Origin: Klebsiella huaxiensis | Lineage (GTDB): Bacteria; Pseudomonadota; Gammaproteobacteria; Enterobacterales; Enterobacteriaceae | Reading direction: 5' to 3' | Length of the DNA: 64,000 nucleotides | Assembly (NCBI RefSeq): GCF_003261575.2 | Contig: NZ_CP036175.1 | Coordinates: forward strand, 5,208,001 to 5,272,000 | Part shown: in pieces, positions 25,729 to 35,121 of the stretch | How positions within the stretch are numbered: position 1 is the first letter of the stretch | Layout of the letters: each line of letters begins with the position of its first letter | Notes under the pieces: model-generated | What the model was told of the DNA's origin: nothing | The model's input: only the letters and a program-made list of their open reading frames with translations | Databases searched by the model: none | Made by a program: the position numbers and the translations under genes

Positions 25729-25927
25729 ATATATACACTAAATAATTCGCGTTGCAGGACAAAACGGTTAACCGTTTTGAACAGCGCTTGCGCTGGCCCT
25801 GAAAGGGTGAGTCCCGTAGGGACGAATCACGCGGCAAGGGAGCGAATCCCTGGGAGCATAGATAACTATGTGACCAAGGTGAGCGAGCGCAGCCAACGCA
25901 CCTGCAACGTGAAGTATGACGTGATAG
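25729..25927. repeat. Large intergenic palindromic repeat with nested hairpins
   Basis: Begins ACACTAAATAATTCGCGTTG and ends GCAACGTGAAGTATGACG, with CAGCCAACGCACCTGC inside. It shares skeleton and termini with the element at 59313-59441. An extra internal block holds a run of small palindromes: AAAACGGTTAACCGTTTT, AGCGCTTGCGCT, CCTGAAAGG and TCCCGTAGGGA. It has no coding frame. Confidence 0.75.
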
Positions 25928-25939
25928 ATTGAGGCCGCG

Positions 25940-26743
25940 ATGCGTTATAACATCCATGGCCGTCTTATTTATGATGCAACGGACGGCACTCTAACAATAC
26001 CGGGAAGCAATGAGGCGGACAGCCAGCTGTCAATTACCGCCAACGCGCTGCTGTGGTTTTTCCTGCGCCATACCGCCGTGGTTAGCCGTGATGAGGTGCT
26101 TAAAAAGGTCTGGGATGATAACGGGTTAACTTCGTCGAACAGCAATCTCAATCAGTATCTGAGCATGCTGCGCAAAACCTTCCGCCACTACGATATCGAT
26201 AACATTATTGTCACCGTGTCGCGCGGCCTGCTGCAGCTCAACCCGGATCTCACCATTGAGATGCTGGACGCTATCCCTGAACCTGCACCGCCGCAGCCCG
26301 CTATCGATCCTGAGCCAGACCAAACCACCGCGCCGCCAGAACAAAAGCCTGTTTCCACCCGGCACGCGCGCGGCACCTGCTGGTATCTCGCTGGCGTCAG
26401 CCTGCTCACGATCTCCTTGCTGCTGGTGGTGTGTAGTTTTCTTGGCACCAGCGAGTCGCGACCCATCATGCTAACGCAAATGAGCCACAGTCAGTGCGAG
26501 CTACTGGCCAGCGATGAGATGCTGCGCTCCGTTGCCGGAACTGCCTATGGCAAGAATTTTGATGTCGTACGCCAGCGCCTGAAGCTGGAGTGCAAACCCG
26601 GCGAACGCTTTGTCTTCTTCTATGGCGACCGGCTGGAAACCAACGGCCTGGGCCGGGTATTCCTCGCCCACTGCGCGATGCATGAAGATAACCCGTTCAG
26701 CTACTGCGATAACTATTTTTACTATTCATGGAAGCCGCAATGA
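25940..26743 (+). CDS. ToxR/CadC-like membrane-anchored regulator, MarT-like
   Basis: A 267-residue protein. Residues 1-105 are a winged helix (DEVLKKVWDDNGLTSSNSNL) and 106-145 a proline-rich linker. One transmembrane helix lies at about 146-168 (LAGVSLLTISLLLVVCSFLG), with a 100-residue periplasmic domain with four cysteines after it. The layout is that of ToxR, CadC and Salmonella MarT. It overlaps the next gene (ATGA), which encodes a FidL-like protein, the partner of MarT in SPI-3. It ends 920 bp before the choline microcompartment operon on the same strand and may regulate it. Confidence 0.82.
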   Translation: MRYNIHGRLIYDATDGTLTIPGSNEADSQLSITANALLWFFLRHTAVVSRDEVLKKVWDDNGLTSSNSNLNQYLSMLRKTFRHYDIDNIIVTVSRGLLQLNPDLTIEMLDAIPEPAPPQPAIDPEPDQTTAPPEQKPVSTRHARGTCWYLAGVSLLTISLLLVVCSFLGTSESRPIMLTQMSHSQCELLASDEMLRSVAGTAYGKNFDVVRQRLKLECKPGERFVFFYGDRLETNGLGRVFLAHCAMHEDNPFSYCDNYFYYSWKPQ

Positions 26744-27258
26744 GACTCGCCCCTCGCCCCTTTTTCGCTCTTTCCAGCCTGGTGTTTATTGCCGCCGCCG
26801 GGTTCAGTGCCTGGAAGCTGCTGCCCGTCGAAAACGGCGGGATCATGAGCTGTTCGACAAAAGCGATTATGCGTTTTGAGAACATGGAGAAAGAGAACGT
26901 TAACGGCAACATTCATTTTAATTTTGCCGCTAACGGGAAGGGGTCGATGGTGGTCGAAGGCTATACCGACTCCGCCGCCGGTTGGCTCTATCTCCAGCGC
27001 TACGTCAAATTCAGCTACACCAGCAAGCGCATCTCCACCACCGAGCGCCACTATCGCATCAGTAAGTGGGAATCCAGCGCCTCATCCATTGATGAGTCTC
27101 CGGACGTCATCTTCGACTACTTTATGCGTGAGATGTCGGACAGCCACGACGGCCTGTTCCTCAACGCCCAGAAGCTCAATGAGAAAGCGATTCTGCTCAG
27201 TTCTATTAACTCGCCGCTCTACGTCTGCACGCTGAAGTCCGGCAGCAAACTTGATTAA
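26740..27258 (+). CDS. FidL-like membrane-anchored periplasmic protein
   Basis: A 172-residue protein from the ATG at 26740 that overlaps the stop of the MarT-like gene. It has an N-terminal transmembrane or signal-anchor segment (FFALSSLVFIAAAGFSAWKL) and a periplasmic domain with two cysteines (MSCSTKA and YVCTLKS). FidL proteins accompany MarT-type regulators in a ToxR-ToxS-like pair and probably modulate the sensor domain. No catalytic motif is seen. Confidence 0.78.
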   Translation: MRLAPRPFFALSSLVFIAAAGFSAWKLLPVENGGIMSCSTKAIMRFENMEKENVNGNIHFNFAANGKGSMVVEGYTDSAAGWLYLQRYVKFSYTSKRISTTERHYRISKWESSASSIDESPDVIFDYFMREMSDSHDGLFLNAQKLNEKAILLSSINSPLYVCTLKSGSKLD

Positions 27259-27664
27259 GCTCACAGTGTCTTTTTTCCAGCCCCATCTCTCCCACTAAAA
27301 CCGCACTTTTTGCATTTAGCCTCACCGCCAAAACACGATCTTTCCCGCACTTCACGAAGGGTTAAATTACCCCTCTCCTGCAATAAATTAGCAACCTGTT
27401 AACATCTATCGGCTTCCGACTAAATGGTGAAAAAAACGCCACAACCGTCGCCAAATCTTCCCCTCAACTGCAGCACAAACAGATAAATACCAACCTCACC
27501 CAGCCTAAATCACAGAGTAAAAAACTAAAAATACCCGCCTGACGGATTTAAATTTCACTTCACCGCCCACGCCCTATAGTGAACCCCGAACACCGCTTCC
27601 GCGTCCTGACGCCGTTACGCGGACGGTTTTCCCGAATCACAAAATCTGTTCTGGAGGAGAAAAC
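27259..27664. promoter_or_regulatory. Upstream region of the choline microcompartment operon
   Basis: A 406-bp gap without a gene. It holds AT-rich stretches in its middle and a TATAGT hexamer at 27575-27580 that could be a -10 element, about 90 bp before cmcA. No convincing -35, CRP or FNR site is seen. The ribosome binding site of cmcA is TGGAGGAGAAAAC. Confidence 0.5.
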
Positions 27665-27943
27665 ATGGGTGATGCATTAGGGCTTATCGAAACCAAAGGT
27701 CTGGTGGCCTGTATTGCCGCAGCGGATGCCATGTGCAAATCCGCCAACGTCGAGCTGATTAGCTATGAAAACATCGGCTCCGGTCTGGTCACCGTGATGG
27801 TGAAGGGCGACGTCGGCGCGGTGAAAGCAGCAATAGATTCCGGTGTGGAATCCGCACAGCGCGTAGGGGAAGTGGTGACGTCGCTAGTGATTGCGCGTCC
27901 ACACAACGACATCAACAAAATTGTCATTAAACACAGGGCTTAA
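27665..27943 (+). CDS. cmcA: BMC-domain shell hexamer protein CmcA
   Basis: A 92-residue single BMC domain of the EutM/PduA type: MGDALGLIETKGLVACIAAA, then VKGDVGAVKAAIDSG and VIARPHNDI. It builds the flat hexagonal facets of the choline-fermentation compartment. Compared with the two following paralogues it has Ala where they have Glu (IAAADAM versus IEAADAM) and differs at a few other sites. First gene of the operon, preceded by a strong ribosome binding site. Confidence 0.95.
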   Translation: MGDALGLIETKGLVACIAAADAMCKSANVELISYENIGSGLVTVMVKGDVGAVKAAIDSGVESAQRVGEVVTSLVIARPHNDINKIVIKHRA

Positions 27944-27959
27944 GGCCAGGAGAACGCAA

Positions 27960-28244
27960 ATGGGTGATGCATTAGGTTTGATTGAAACCAAAGGTCTGGT
28001 GGCCTGCATTGAAGCGGCAGATGCGATGTGCAAAGCCGCCAACGTTGAGCTGATTGGCTATGAAAACGTCGGTTCCGGTCTCGTCACCGCGATGGTGAAA
28101 GGCGACGTCGGCGCGGTGAAAGCGGCTGTTGATTCCGGCGTGGAATCCGCGCAGCGCATCGGCGAAGTGGTGACCTCGCTGGTTATCGCCCGCCCACATA
28201 ACGACATCAACAAAATCGTCTCGCATTACAAAATGGCCGAATAA
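27960..28244 (+). CDS. cmcB: BMC-domain shell hexamer protein CmcB
   Basis: A 94-residue BMC protein nearly identical to CmcA and CmcC through the domain core, with its own tail (IVSHYKMAE). Start at the ATG at 27960 with CCAGGAG upstream, 16 bp after cmcA. Tandem near-copies of shell genes probably allow mixed facets. Confidence 0.95.
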   Translation: MGDALGLIETKGLVACIEAADAMCKAANVELIGYENVGSGLVTAMVKGDVGAVKAAVDSGVESAQRIGEVVTSLVIARPHNDINKIVSHYKMAE

Positions 28245-28258
28245 CCGGAGAAAACCTG

Positions 28259-28537
28259 ATGAAAGAAGCGCTAGGGCTTATCGAAACCAAAGGTCTGGTG
28301 GCCTGTATTGAAGCCGCGGATGCAATGTGTAAAGCCGCCAACGTCGAGCTGATTGGCTATGAAAACGTCGGTTCTGGCCTCGTCACCGCGATGGTGAAAG
28401 GCGACGTCGGCGCGGTGAATGCCGCCGTGGACTCCGGCGTGGAAGCGGCCAAACGCATTGGCGAAGTCGTCACCTCTCGCGTCATCGCGCGACCGCATAA
28501 CGATATCGAAAAAATCGCGGCGCAGCACAAAGCATGA
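28259..28537 (+). CDS. cmcC: BMC-domain shell hexamer protein CmcC
   Basis: A 92-residue BMC protein starting MKEALGLIETKGLVACIEAA. It differs from CmcB mainly in KGDVGAVNAAVDSGVEAAKR and the C-terminus (KIAAQHKA). It is 14 bp after cmcB. Long stretches of DNA identity with cmcB suggest recent duplication or gene conversion. Confidence 0.95.
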   Translation: MKEALGLIETKGLVACIEAADAMCKAANVELIGYENVGSGLVTAMVKGDVGAVNAAVDSGVEAAKRIGEVVTSRVIARPHNDIEKIAAQHKA

Positions 28538-28590
28538 CCTGACAGGGCGCGCCCCGTCTCCACTCTTTTAGTCTGATGAAGGATAGACTC

Positions 28591-30198
28591 ATGATTGAAC
28601 TGGATAACGATTTGCAGTCCCGGCAAAACGCCCGGGAGCTGGTGCGCAATGCCAAAAAGGCGCAGGCGATTCTGGCCACCTTTTCGCAGCAGCAAATCGA
28701 CGCCATCGTGAAGAACGTGGCCCAGGAAGCGGCGCATCATGCCGAAGCACTGGCAAAAATGGCCGCGGAAGAAACCGGTTTTGGCAACTGGCAGGACAAA
28801 GTGCTGAAGAACCGTTTCGCCTCGCTGCGCGTTTACGACGCCATCAAAGATATGAAGACCGTCGGCATCATTCATGACGATCAGGTGCAAAAGGTGATGG
28901 ACGTGGGCGTGCCGCTGGGGGTGATTTGTGCGCTTGTGCCGTCCACCAACCCGACATCCACTGTTATCTACAAAACGCTGATCGCCCTGAAAGCCGGTAA
29001 CGCGATTATCTTCTCGCCGCATCCGGGCGCACGCCAGTGCAGCTGGAAAGCGATTGAAATCGTTAAACGCGCAGCCGAAGCGGCAGGCGCCCCGGCAGGT
29101 AGCGTCGACGCTATTAGTCAACTGACCCTCGAAGCCACTTCAGAACTGATGCACAGCAAAGACGTGTCGCTGATTCTGGCCACCGGCGGTGAAGGCATGG
29201 TACGCGCAGCCTACGCCTCCGGCACACCGACCATCAGCGGTGGTCCGGGTAACGGCCCGGCGTTTATCGAACGCAGCGCTGATATTCACCATGCGGTGAA
29301 AGATATCATTACCAGCAAAACCTTCGATAACGGCGTGATCTGCGCCTCCGAGCAGTCAATCATCGTCGAACGCTGCATTTACGACGACGTTCACCGCGAA
29401 CTGGAAGCCCAGGGCGCGTACTTTATGAACGAAAGCGAAGCGGCGAAAATGGCGGCCCTGCTGCTGCGCCCGAACGGCGCGATCAACCCGAAAACGGTCG
29501 GCAAAACCGCGCTGTATCTGAGCCAGATGGCCGGGTTCTGCGTTCCGGCCAGCACCCGCGTGCTGATTGCCGAACAGACCACGGTATCGCACTCCAACCC
29601 CTATTCGCGGGAAAAACTGTGCCCGGTCCTCGGCCTGTACGTGGAAGAAGACTGGAAAGCAGCCTGTCACCGCGTGGTGGAATTGCTGACCAACGAAGGC
29701 CTCGGCCACACGCTGGTGATCCACACCCGCAACCAGGACGTTATCCGCCAGTTCTGCCTCGAAAAACCGGTCAACCGCATTCTGATCAACACCCCGGCGG
29801 CGCTGGGTGGAATCGGTGCGACCACCAATATCACCCCGGCCCTGACTCTGGGCTGCGGCGCGGTAGGCGGCGGTTCCAGCTCCGACAACGTCGGACCGAT
29901 GAACCTGCTCAACATCCGCAAAGTGGGCTACGGCGTACGCTCCATTGATGAACTGCGCGCCCCGAGCAGCCGCCCGGAACCGCAGCCCACCATCGTCAGT
30001 CCGGCGGATAACCCGAACCGCAGCATCTTTGATGACGATCGCTTTAACTCCCCGGCAGCTGTAGCGCCAGTGGCTCACGCCACCAGCAGCGCGGATGACC
30101 GTTTTGCTACCGCAGCGACCGCTGGCGCAGAAAGCGAGATCAACGAGCAAAACGTGGAGCGCGTCATCCGCCAGGTGCTGGAGCGCCTCGGTAAGTAA
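28591..30198 (+). CDS. cutF: CoA-acylating acetaldehyde dehydrogenase CutF
   Basis: A 535-residue protein. It converts acetaldehyde from choline cleavage to acetyl-CoA with NAD+ and CoA inside the compartment. Catalytic Cys is at about residue 251 (NGVICASEQS); NAD-binding GGEGMV and the ALVPSTNPTST segment are present. The C-terminus after residue 465 is a low-complexity linker plus an amphipathic helix (EINEQNVERVIRQVLERLGK) typical of encapsulation peptides. Start at 28591 because GAAGGATAG precedes it; an ATG at 28576 is in frame but lacks such a site. Confidence 0.93.
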   Translation: MIELDNDLQSRQNARELVRNAKKAQAILATFSQQQIDAIVKNVAQEAAHHAEALAKMAAEETGFGNWQDKVLKNRFASLRVYDAIKDMKTVGIIHDDQVQKVMDVGVPLGVICALVPSTNPTSTVIYKTLIALKAGNAIIFSPHPGARQCSWKAIEIVKRAAEAAGAPAGSVDAISQLTLEATSELMHSKDVSLILATGGEGMVRAAYASGTPTISGGPGNGPAFIERSADIHHAVKDIITSKTFDNGVICASEQSIIVERCIYDDVHRELEAQGAYFMNESEAAKMAALLLRPNGAINPKTVGKTALYLSQMAGFCVPASTRVLIAEQTTVSHSNPYSREKLCPVLGLYVEEDWKAACHRVVELLTNEGLGHTLVIHTRNQDVIRQFCLEKPVNRILINTPAALGGIGATTNITPALTLGCGAVGGGSSSDNVGPMNLLNIRKVGYGVRSIDELRAPSSRPEPQPTIVSPADNPNRSIFDDDRFNSPAAVAPVAHATSSADDRFATAATAGAESEINEQNVERVIRQVLERLGK

Positions 30199-30224
30199 CA
30201 CATTGATATAAGGCGATAAAAACA

Positions 30225-30482
30225 ATGATTCTCGCAAAGGTAGTTGGACATGTCGTCGCCACGCAGAAGTGCGATGAGCTACGGGGAAGCAACCTGCTGC
30301 TTATCACCAAATTAGATGATGACCAGCAGCCGATGAAAGACCAGACCTGGGTTGCCGTGGATAGCGTTGGTGCCGGTATGCACGACATCGTGCTGGCGGA
30401 AGAGTATCTGGCGCTCAACAAAGACCGCTACAAGGCCATGTCGGTGGTCGCCATTGTCGAGAACGTGTTTCGGGACGCTTAA
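30225..30482 (+). CDS. cmcD: BMC vertex pentamer protein CmcD (EutN/CcmL family)
   Basis: An 85-residue protein: MILAKVVGHVVATQKCDELR at the start, then LLITKLDDDQQP and VAVDSVGAGMHDIVL. This is the BMC-V fold that closes the twelve vertices of the shell. It is 26 bp after cutF and 15 bp before cutO. Confidence 0.94.
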   Translation: MILAKVVGHVVATQKCDELRGSNLLLITKLDDDQQPMKDQTWVAVDSVGAGMHDIVLAEEYLALNKDRYKAMSVVAIVENVFRDA

Positions 30483-30497
30483 GGAGTCAATAACCCA

Positions 30498-31652
30498 ATG
30501 AGTGAATTTTTGCTGAAACCCCGGATCCGCTTTGGTCAGGACGCGCTTTCCATCCTGAACGAGCTGCCCGCCCGCAACGTGCTGCTGGTCACCGACCAGG
30601 CGATGGTCAAATTTGGCCTCGCCTCCCGCGTCACGCAGATCTTGCGCTCGCGCGGCATCGCTTTCCAGGTCTGGGACGACGTGGCCGCCGACCCGGATAT
30701 CGCCACCGTGGTGCGCGGGATGAAACGGATGGATAACAGCTATCCGGATTTGGTTATCGCGCTGGGCGGCGGTTCGGTGATTGATGCAGCCAAAGCGGTT
30801 ATTTTCGCCCTGGCGCAAACCCGTCCGGACGCTCACCGCGAGCCGCCTTGCTTCGTGGCGATCCCCACCACCAGCGGCACAGGTTCGGAAGTTACCGCCT
30901 TTTCGGTGGTGAAGGCCCACGCCGAGAAACTGGTGCTGGTGGACCCGTCGTTGCTGCCGGATATCGCCATTCTCGACCCGGCGCTGGTGGCTTCGGTGCC
31001 GCCCGCAATCACCGCCGATACCGGAATGGACGTGCTGTGCCATGCGCTGGAGGCCTATGTCTCCCGCGCCGCCAGCGACTTTTCCGATGCGCTGGCAGAG
31101 AAAGTGGTGCAGCAGGTGTTTCGCTACCTGCCGACCTGCTGGCGCAACGGTCATGATCTGCTGGCACGGGAAAAAATGCACAACGCCTCCTGCATGGCGG
31201 GCATGGCCTTCACCAACGCGTCACTCGGCATCACCCACAGCCTGGCCCACGCGCTCGGCGGCGTGTTTCGCGTCCCCCACGGTCGCGCCAACGCGTTGCT
31301 GATGGCGGACGTGGTGGCCTGGAATGCTGATTATCAAGGGCTGTGCGATACCGATGCGGCCCGCAAATACGCCCGTTTAGCCCATCTGCTGGACCTGCCT
31401 GCGACCACGACCCGCCAGGGCGTCGCCAGCCTGCTGGTCGCCATTCAGGCGCTAAAAGACGAAATGACTATGCCGGCCGGCATTGGTGATACCGGCGTCG
31501 ATGCCGGTGATTTCGAACAGCGGCTGGCAGAGATGGTCGGCCAGGCGCTACGCGACAGCTGTACCCCGACGAACCCACGCGCGCCGGACGCTCACGCATT
31601 AACCGAACTCTATCGCCGGGCGTGGACCGGTAACGCCGTTCAGGGCCACTGA
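30498..31652 (+). CDS. cutO: Iron-containing alcohol dehydrogenase CutO
   Basis: A 384-residue group III alcohol dehydrogenase. Features are LGGGSVIDAAKA (NAD binding), IPTTSGTGSEVTAFSVV, and metal ligands in CHALEAYVS and THSLAHALGG with PHGRANALL. It reduces acetaldehyde to ethanol and recycles NADH made by CutF within the compartment. It lies 15 bp after cmcD and 25 bp before cutC. Confidence 0.94.
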   Translation: MSEFLLKPRIRFGQDALSILNELPARNVLLVTDQAMVKFGLASRVTQILRSRGIAFQVWDDVAADPDIATVVRGMKRMDNSYPDLVIALGGGSVIDAAKAVIFALAQTRPDAHREPPCFVAIPTTSGTGSEVTAFSVVKAHAEKLVLVDPSLLPDIAILDPALVASVPPAITADTGMDVLCHALEAYVSRAASDFSDALAEKVVQQVFRYLPTCWRNGHDLLAREKMHNASCMAGMAFTNASLGITHSLAHALGGVFRVPHGRANALLMADVVAWNADYQGLCDTDAARKYARLAHLLDLPATTTRQGVASLLVAIQALKDEMTMPAGIGDTGVDAGDFEQRLAEMVGQALRDSCTPTNPRAPDAHALTELYRRAWTGNAVQGH

Positions 31653-31677
31653 TAACAAGATTTGGAGAACCTTACCC

Positions 31678-34600
31678 ATGGCACACTACAGCTTAACGCC
31701 GCGCGTCAAAGTGTTGGCAGAACGTTTACTCTCACAAAAAAGCACCCTGTGCACCGAACATGCCACCACGCTGAGCGCCCTTGATGGTGATATCGCGGGC
31801 ATTCCCGCCGCCGTCAAACCGGCGCGCCGTTTCTATGAGCTGATGCGCCAGCTGCCGCTGTGCATCAGCGCCGACGAACTGATCGTCGGTAACCAGACCC
31901 GCAAGCCGCACGGGGCAATTTTCCACGACGAAAGCGCCGCCCGCCGCCCGTCCGCCTTCCAGTTCCTCAACCTGAACAGCGACCTCGATTCGCCGGACTA
32001 CAAGCTGGTGGTCGAAAAAGGCGTGCTGGCGATTAAACACCAACTGGAAGAGAAAACCCGCGCGCTGGGCAGCGCCGTCAGCCGCAGCGGCATGGACGAA
32101 GTTAACGGATGTCGTGCAGCGATTTACGCCTGCGATGCCCTGATGGCGCTGGCGCAAAACCTGGCTAATAGCGCAGAACAACTGGCCGCCGCGGAAACCA
32201 ACGCTTACCGCAAGGCTGAGTTGTTAGAGAGCGCCGCTATTCTGCACCACGTTCCGGCCCATCCGGCGCGCAGCTTTAAAGAAGCCTGCCAGGCGTTCTA
32301 CCTGTTCCAGCTGGCGCTGCAGCTGGACAACGGCAGCTACGCCGTCAACCCGGAAGGGGCCGATAAAGCCCTGCTGCCTTACTACCAGCACGATATCAAC
32401 AGCGGCGCGCTGTCTCAGCAGCAGGCGTATGAAATCGTCGAGTCTTTATGGTTCAAACTGGCTGAACTCAGTGAAGTCCGCTCCGCCTGCGCTATCGACG
32501 GCTACCCGATGTTCGATGCCATGCTGCACGGCGCAAGCCTTGAGAATGCGCGCATCAACGAACTCTCTGACATGTTCCTCAGCGCCCAGCAAAACCTCAG
32601 CGCTCTGCATCTGCCGGTACGTTTGTTCAAGGGTGTACAGCACATTTCTGTCACCCCGTTTGCCGCCACCAGCGAGACGCCAGCAGCGGAAGGTTTAACA
32701 CCGCGTATGCAGCGCCTGCGCAATCACTACCTCACCGTGCGTCCGAGCGTCTCTATCTACCGCGCGCTGGCCTTTACCGAAGTGGTGAAAGCCAATCCGG
32801 GGATGCCGACCATTCTGCTGCGCGCCAAAGCCTTCCGCCACGCCTGCGAAACCGCGCCGATTCTGATTCAGGACGATGAGCTGATCGTCGGCCATCCGTG
32901 CGGCAAACCGCGTGCGGGCGCGTTCTCGCCGGATATCGCCTGGCGCTGGGTCCGCGACGAGCTCGACACCATGAGCACCCGTCCACAGGATCCGTTTGAG
33001 ATTAGCGAAGAAGATAAAAAGACCATCCGCGAAGAGATCGTGCCGTTCTGGGAAGGCCGCTCGCTGGATGAGATCTGTGAAGCGCAGTACCGTGAAGCGG
33101 GCGTGTGGGCGTTCAGCGGCGAAACCTTCGTCAGCGACCTCTCCTATCATCAGATCAACGGCGGTGGCGATACCTGCCCGGGCTACGACGTGCTGCTGTT
33201 CACCAAAGGGATGAACGGCATTAAAGCCGACGCCGAAGCGCATCTCGCCAACCTGAGCATGGAAAATCCGGAAGATATCGACCGTATTTACTACTACAAA
33301 GCGGCGATTGAAACCTGCGAAGGGGTGATTAACTACTCTCACCGCATCGCTGCGCGCGCCCGTGAACTGGCAGCCATCGAGCAGAACGCCCAGCGTCGCG
33401 CCGAGCTGCTGACCATCGCCGAAGTGAACCAGAACGTCCCGGCTAACCCGCCGAAAACGCTGCAGGAAGCACTGCAAAGCATCTGGACCGTGGAATCACT
33501 GTTTGAAATCGAAGAGAACCAGACCGGCCTGTCGCTCGGCCGCGTCGACCAGTACTGCTACCCGATGTTCGAAGCCGATATCCGCGAAGGCCGCCTGACT
33601 CACGATAGCGCGCTGGAGATGATGCAGGCGTTTATCATCAAGTGCGCCGAGCTGATGTGGATGTCCAGCGAGCTGGGGGCGAAATATTTTGCCGGTTATC
33701 AGCCGTTTATCAACCTGACCGTCGGCGGCCAAAAACGTTCCGGCGGCGATGCCTGTAACGATCTGACCTATCTGATTATGGACGCCGTGCGCTTTGTGAA
33801 GGTTTACCAGCCGTCGCTGGCTTGCCGTATTCACAACCAGTCGCCGCAGAAGTACATGGAAAAAATCGTCGATGTGGTGAAAGCGGGTATGGGCTTCCCG
33901 GCCTGTCACTTCGATGACTCGCATATCAAGATGATGCTGCGCAAAGGCTTTGATTTCGAAGATGCCCGCGACTACTGCCTGATGGGTTGCGTGGAACCGC
34001 AGAAATCCGGCCGCATCTACCAGTGGACATCAACCGGTTACACCCAGTGGCCGATCGCCATCGAGTTCGTCTTAAACCGTGGTCGCATGGTGTTGTTTGA
34101 TAGCTATCAGGGGCTGGATACCGGCGACCTGCGCGACCTGCGCACCTTCGAGGAATTCGACGCGGCGGTGAAACAGCAGATTGCCCATATTGTTCGCCTG
34201 TCGGCTATCGGTACGGTCATCAGCCAACGTGTACACCGCGACGTCGCGCCGAAGCCGCTAATGTCGTTGCTGGTTGAAGGCTGCATGGAAAAAGGCAAAG
34301 ACGTGGCTGCCGGTGGCGCGATGGTCAACCACGGTCCGGGGCTAATCTTCTCCGGTCTGGCGACCTACGTCGACTCCCTCGCCGCGATCCGCAAGCTGGT
34401 GTATGAAGATAAAAAATACACCCTTGAGCAGATGCGTGACGCGATGCTGGCCAACTTCGAAGGCTTTGAAGGCCTGCGCCGCGACTGCCTGAACGCGCCC
34501 AAGTACGGTAACGACGATAACTACGTAGACCAGTACGCGCTGGATATCACCGAGTGGACCGAGCGCGAGTGCCGTAAATACCAGATGCTCTACTCCACAT

Positions 34601-35064
34601 TAAGCCACGGCACCTTGTCTATCTCCAACAATACGCCAATTGGCGAGCTGACCAACGCCACGCCAAACGGCCGCCTGGCGTGGATGCCGCTCTCCGATGG
34701 TATCAGCCCGACTCAGGGCGCAGATAAGCAGGGTCCGACGGCGATCATCAAGTCAGTGAGCAAAATGAACGTCGAAACCATGAACATCGGCATGGTGCAC
34801 AATTTCAAGTTCCTCAAAGGGCTGCTGGACACTCCAGAAGGACGCCATGGCTTGATTACTCTGCTGCGCACCGCGTCGATTCTTGGCAACGGCCAGATGC
34901 AGTTCAGCTATGTCGATAACGAAGTGCTGAAAAAAGCGCAGCAGGAACCGGAAAAATACCGTGACCTGATCGTCCGCGTGGCGGGCTATAGCGCCTACTT
35001 CGTGGAACTGTGCAAAGAAGTTCAGGACGAGATTATCAGCCGTACGGTGATTGAGAAGTTCTGA
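31678..35064 (+). CDS. cutC: Choline trimethylamine-lyase CutC, type II (long form)
   Basis: An 1128-residue glycyl radical enzyme. It splits choline into trimethylamine and acetaldehyde. The catalytic thiyl Cys771 and Glu773 are in MGCVEPQKSG, and the glycyl radical Gly1103 is in VRVAGYSAYF, the same numbers as in K. pneumoniae CutC. Residues 1 to about 340 are an extra N-terminal region that repeats part of the pyruvate-formate-lyase-like fold (DELIVGNQTRKPHGAIF mirrors DELIVGHPCGKPRAGAF) and marks type II CutC; it is linked to encapsulation in the GRM2 compartment. Confidence 0.97.
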   Translation: MAHYSLTPRVKVLAERLLSQKSTLCTEHATTLSALDGDIAGIPAAVKPARRFYELMRQLPLCISADELIVGNQTRKPHGAIFHDESAARRPSAFQFLNLNSDLDSPDYKLVVEKGVLAIKHQLEEKTRALGSAVSRSGMDEVNGCRAAIYACDALMALAQNLANSAEQLAAAETNAYRKAELLESAAILHHVPAHPARSFKEACQAFYLFQLALQLDNGSYAVNPEGADKALLPYYQHDINSGALSQQQAYEIVESLWFKLAELSEVRSACAIDGYPMFDAMLHGASLENARINELSDMFLSAQQNLSALHLPVRLFKGVQHISVTPFAATSETPAAEGLTPRMQRLRNHYLTVRPSVSIYRALAFTEVVKANPGMPTILLRAKAFRHACETAPILIQDDELIVGHPCGKPRAGAFSPDIAWRWVRDELDTMSTRPQDPFEISEEDKKTIREEIVPFWEGRSLDEICEAQYREAGVWAFSGETFVSDLSYHQINGGGDTCPGYDVLLFTKGMNGIKADAEAHLANLSMENPEDIDRIYYYKAAIETCEGVINYSHRIAARARELAAIEQNAQRRAELLTIAEVNQNVPANPPKTLQEALQSIWTVESLFEIEENQTGLSLGRVDQYCYPMFEADIREGRLTHDSALEMMQAFIIKCAELMWMSSELGAKYFAGYQPFINLTVGGQKRSGGDACNDLTYLIMDAVRFVKVYQPSLACRIHNQSPQKYMEKIVDVVKAGMGFPACHFDDSHIKMMLRKGFDFEDARDYCLMGCVEPQKSGRIYQWTSTGYTQWPIAIEFVLNRGRMVLFDSYQGLDTGDLRDLRTFEEFDAAVKQQIAHIVRLSAIGTVISQRVHRDVAPKPLMSLLVEGCMEKGKDVAAGGAMVNHGPGLIFSGLATYVDSLAAIRKLVYEDKKYTLEQMRDAMLANFEGFEGLRRDCLNAPKYGNDDNYVDQYALDITEWTERECRKYQMLYSTLSHGTLSISNNTPIGELTNATPNGRLAWMPLSDGISPTQGADKQGPTAIIKSVSKMNVETMNIGMVHNFKFLKGLLDTPEGRHGLITLLRTASILGNGQMQFSYVDNEVLKKAQQEPEKYRDLIVRVAGYSAYFVELCKEVQDEIISRTVIEKF

Positions 35065-35121
35065 TAAAAAACACGGACGTATTTGGACACGGATGTCCCG
35101 ATCGTATTTCTGGAGGTAAAT

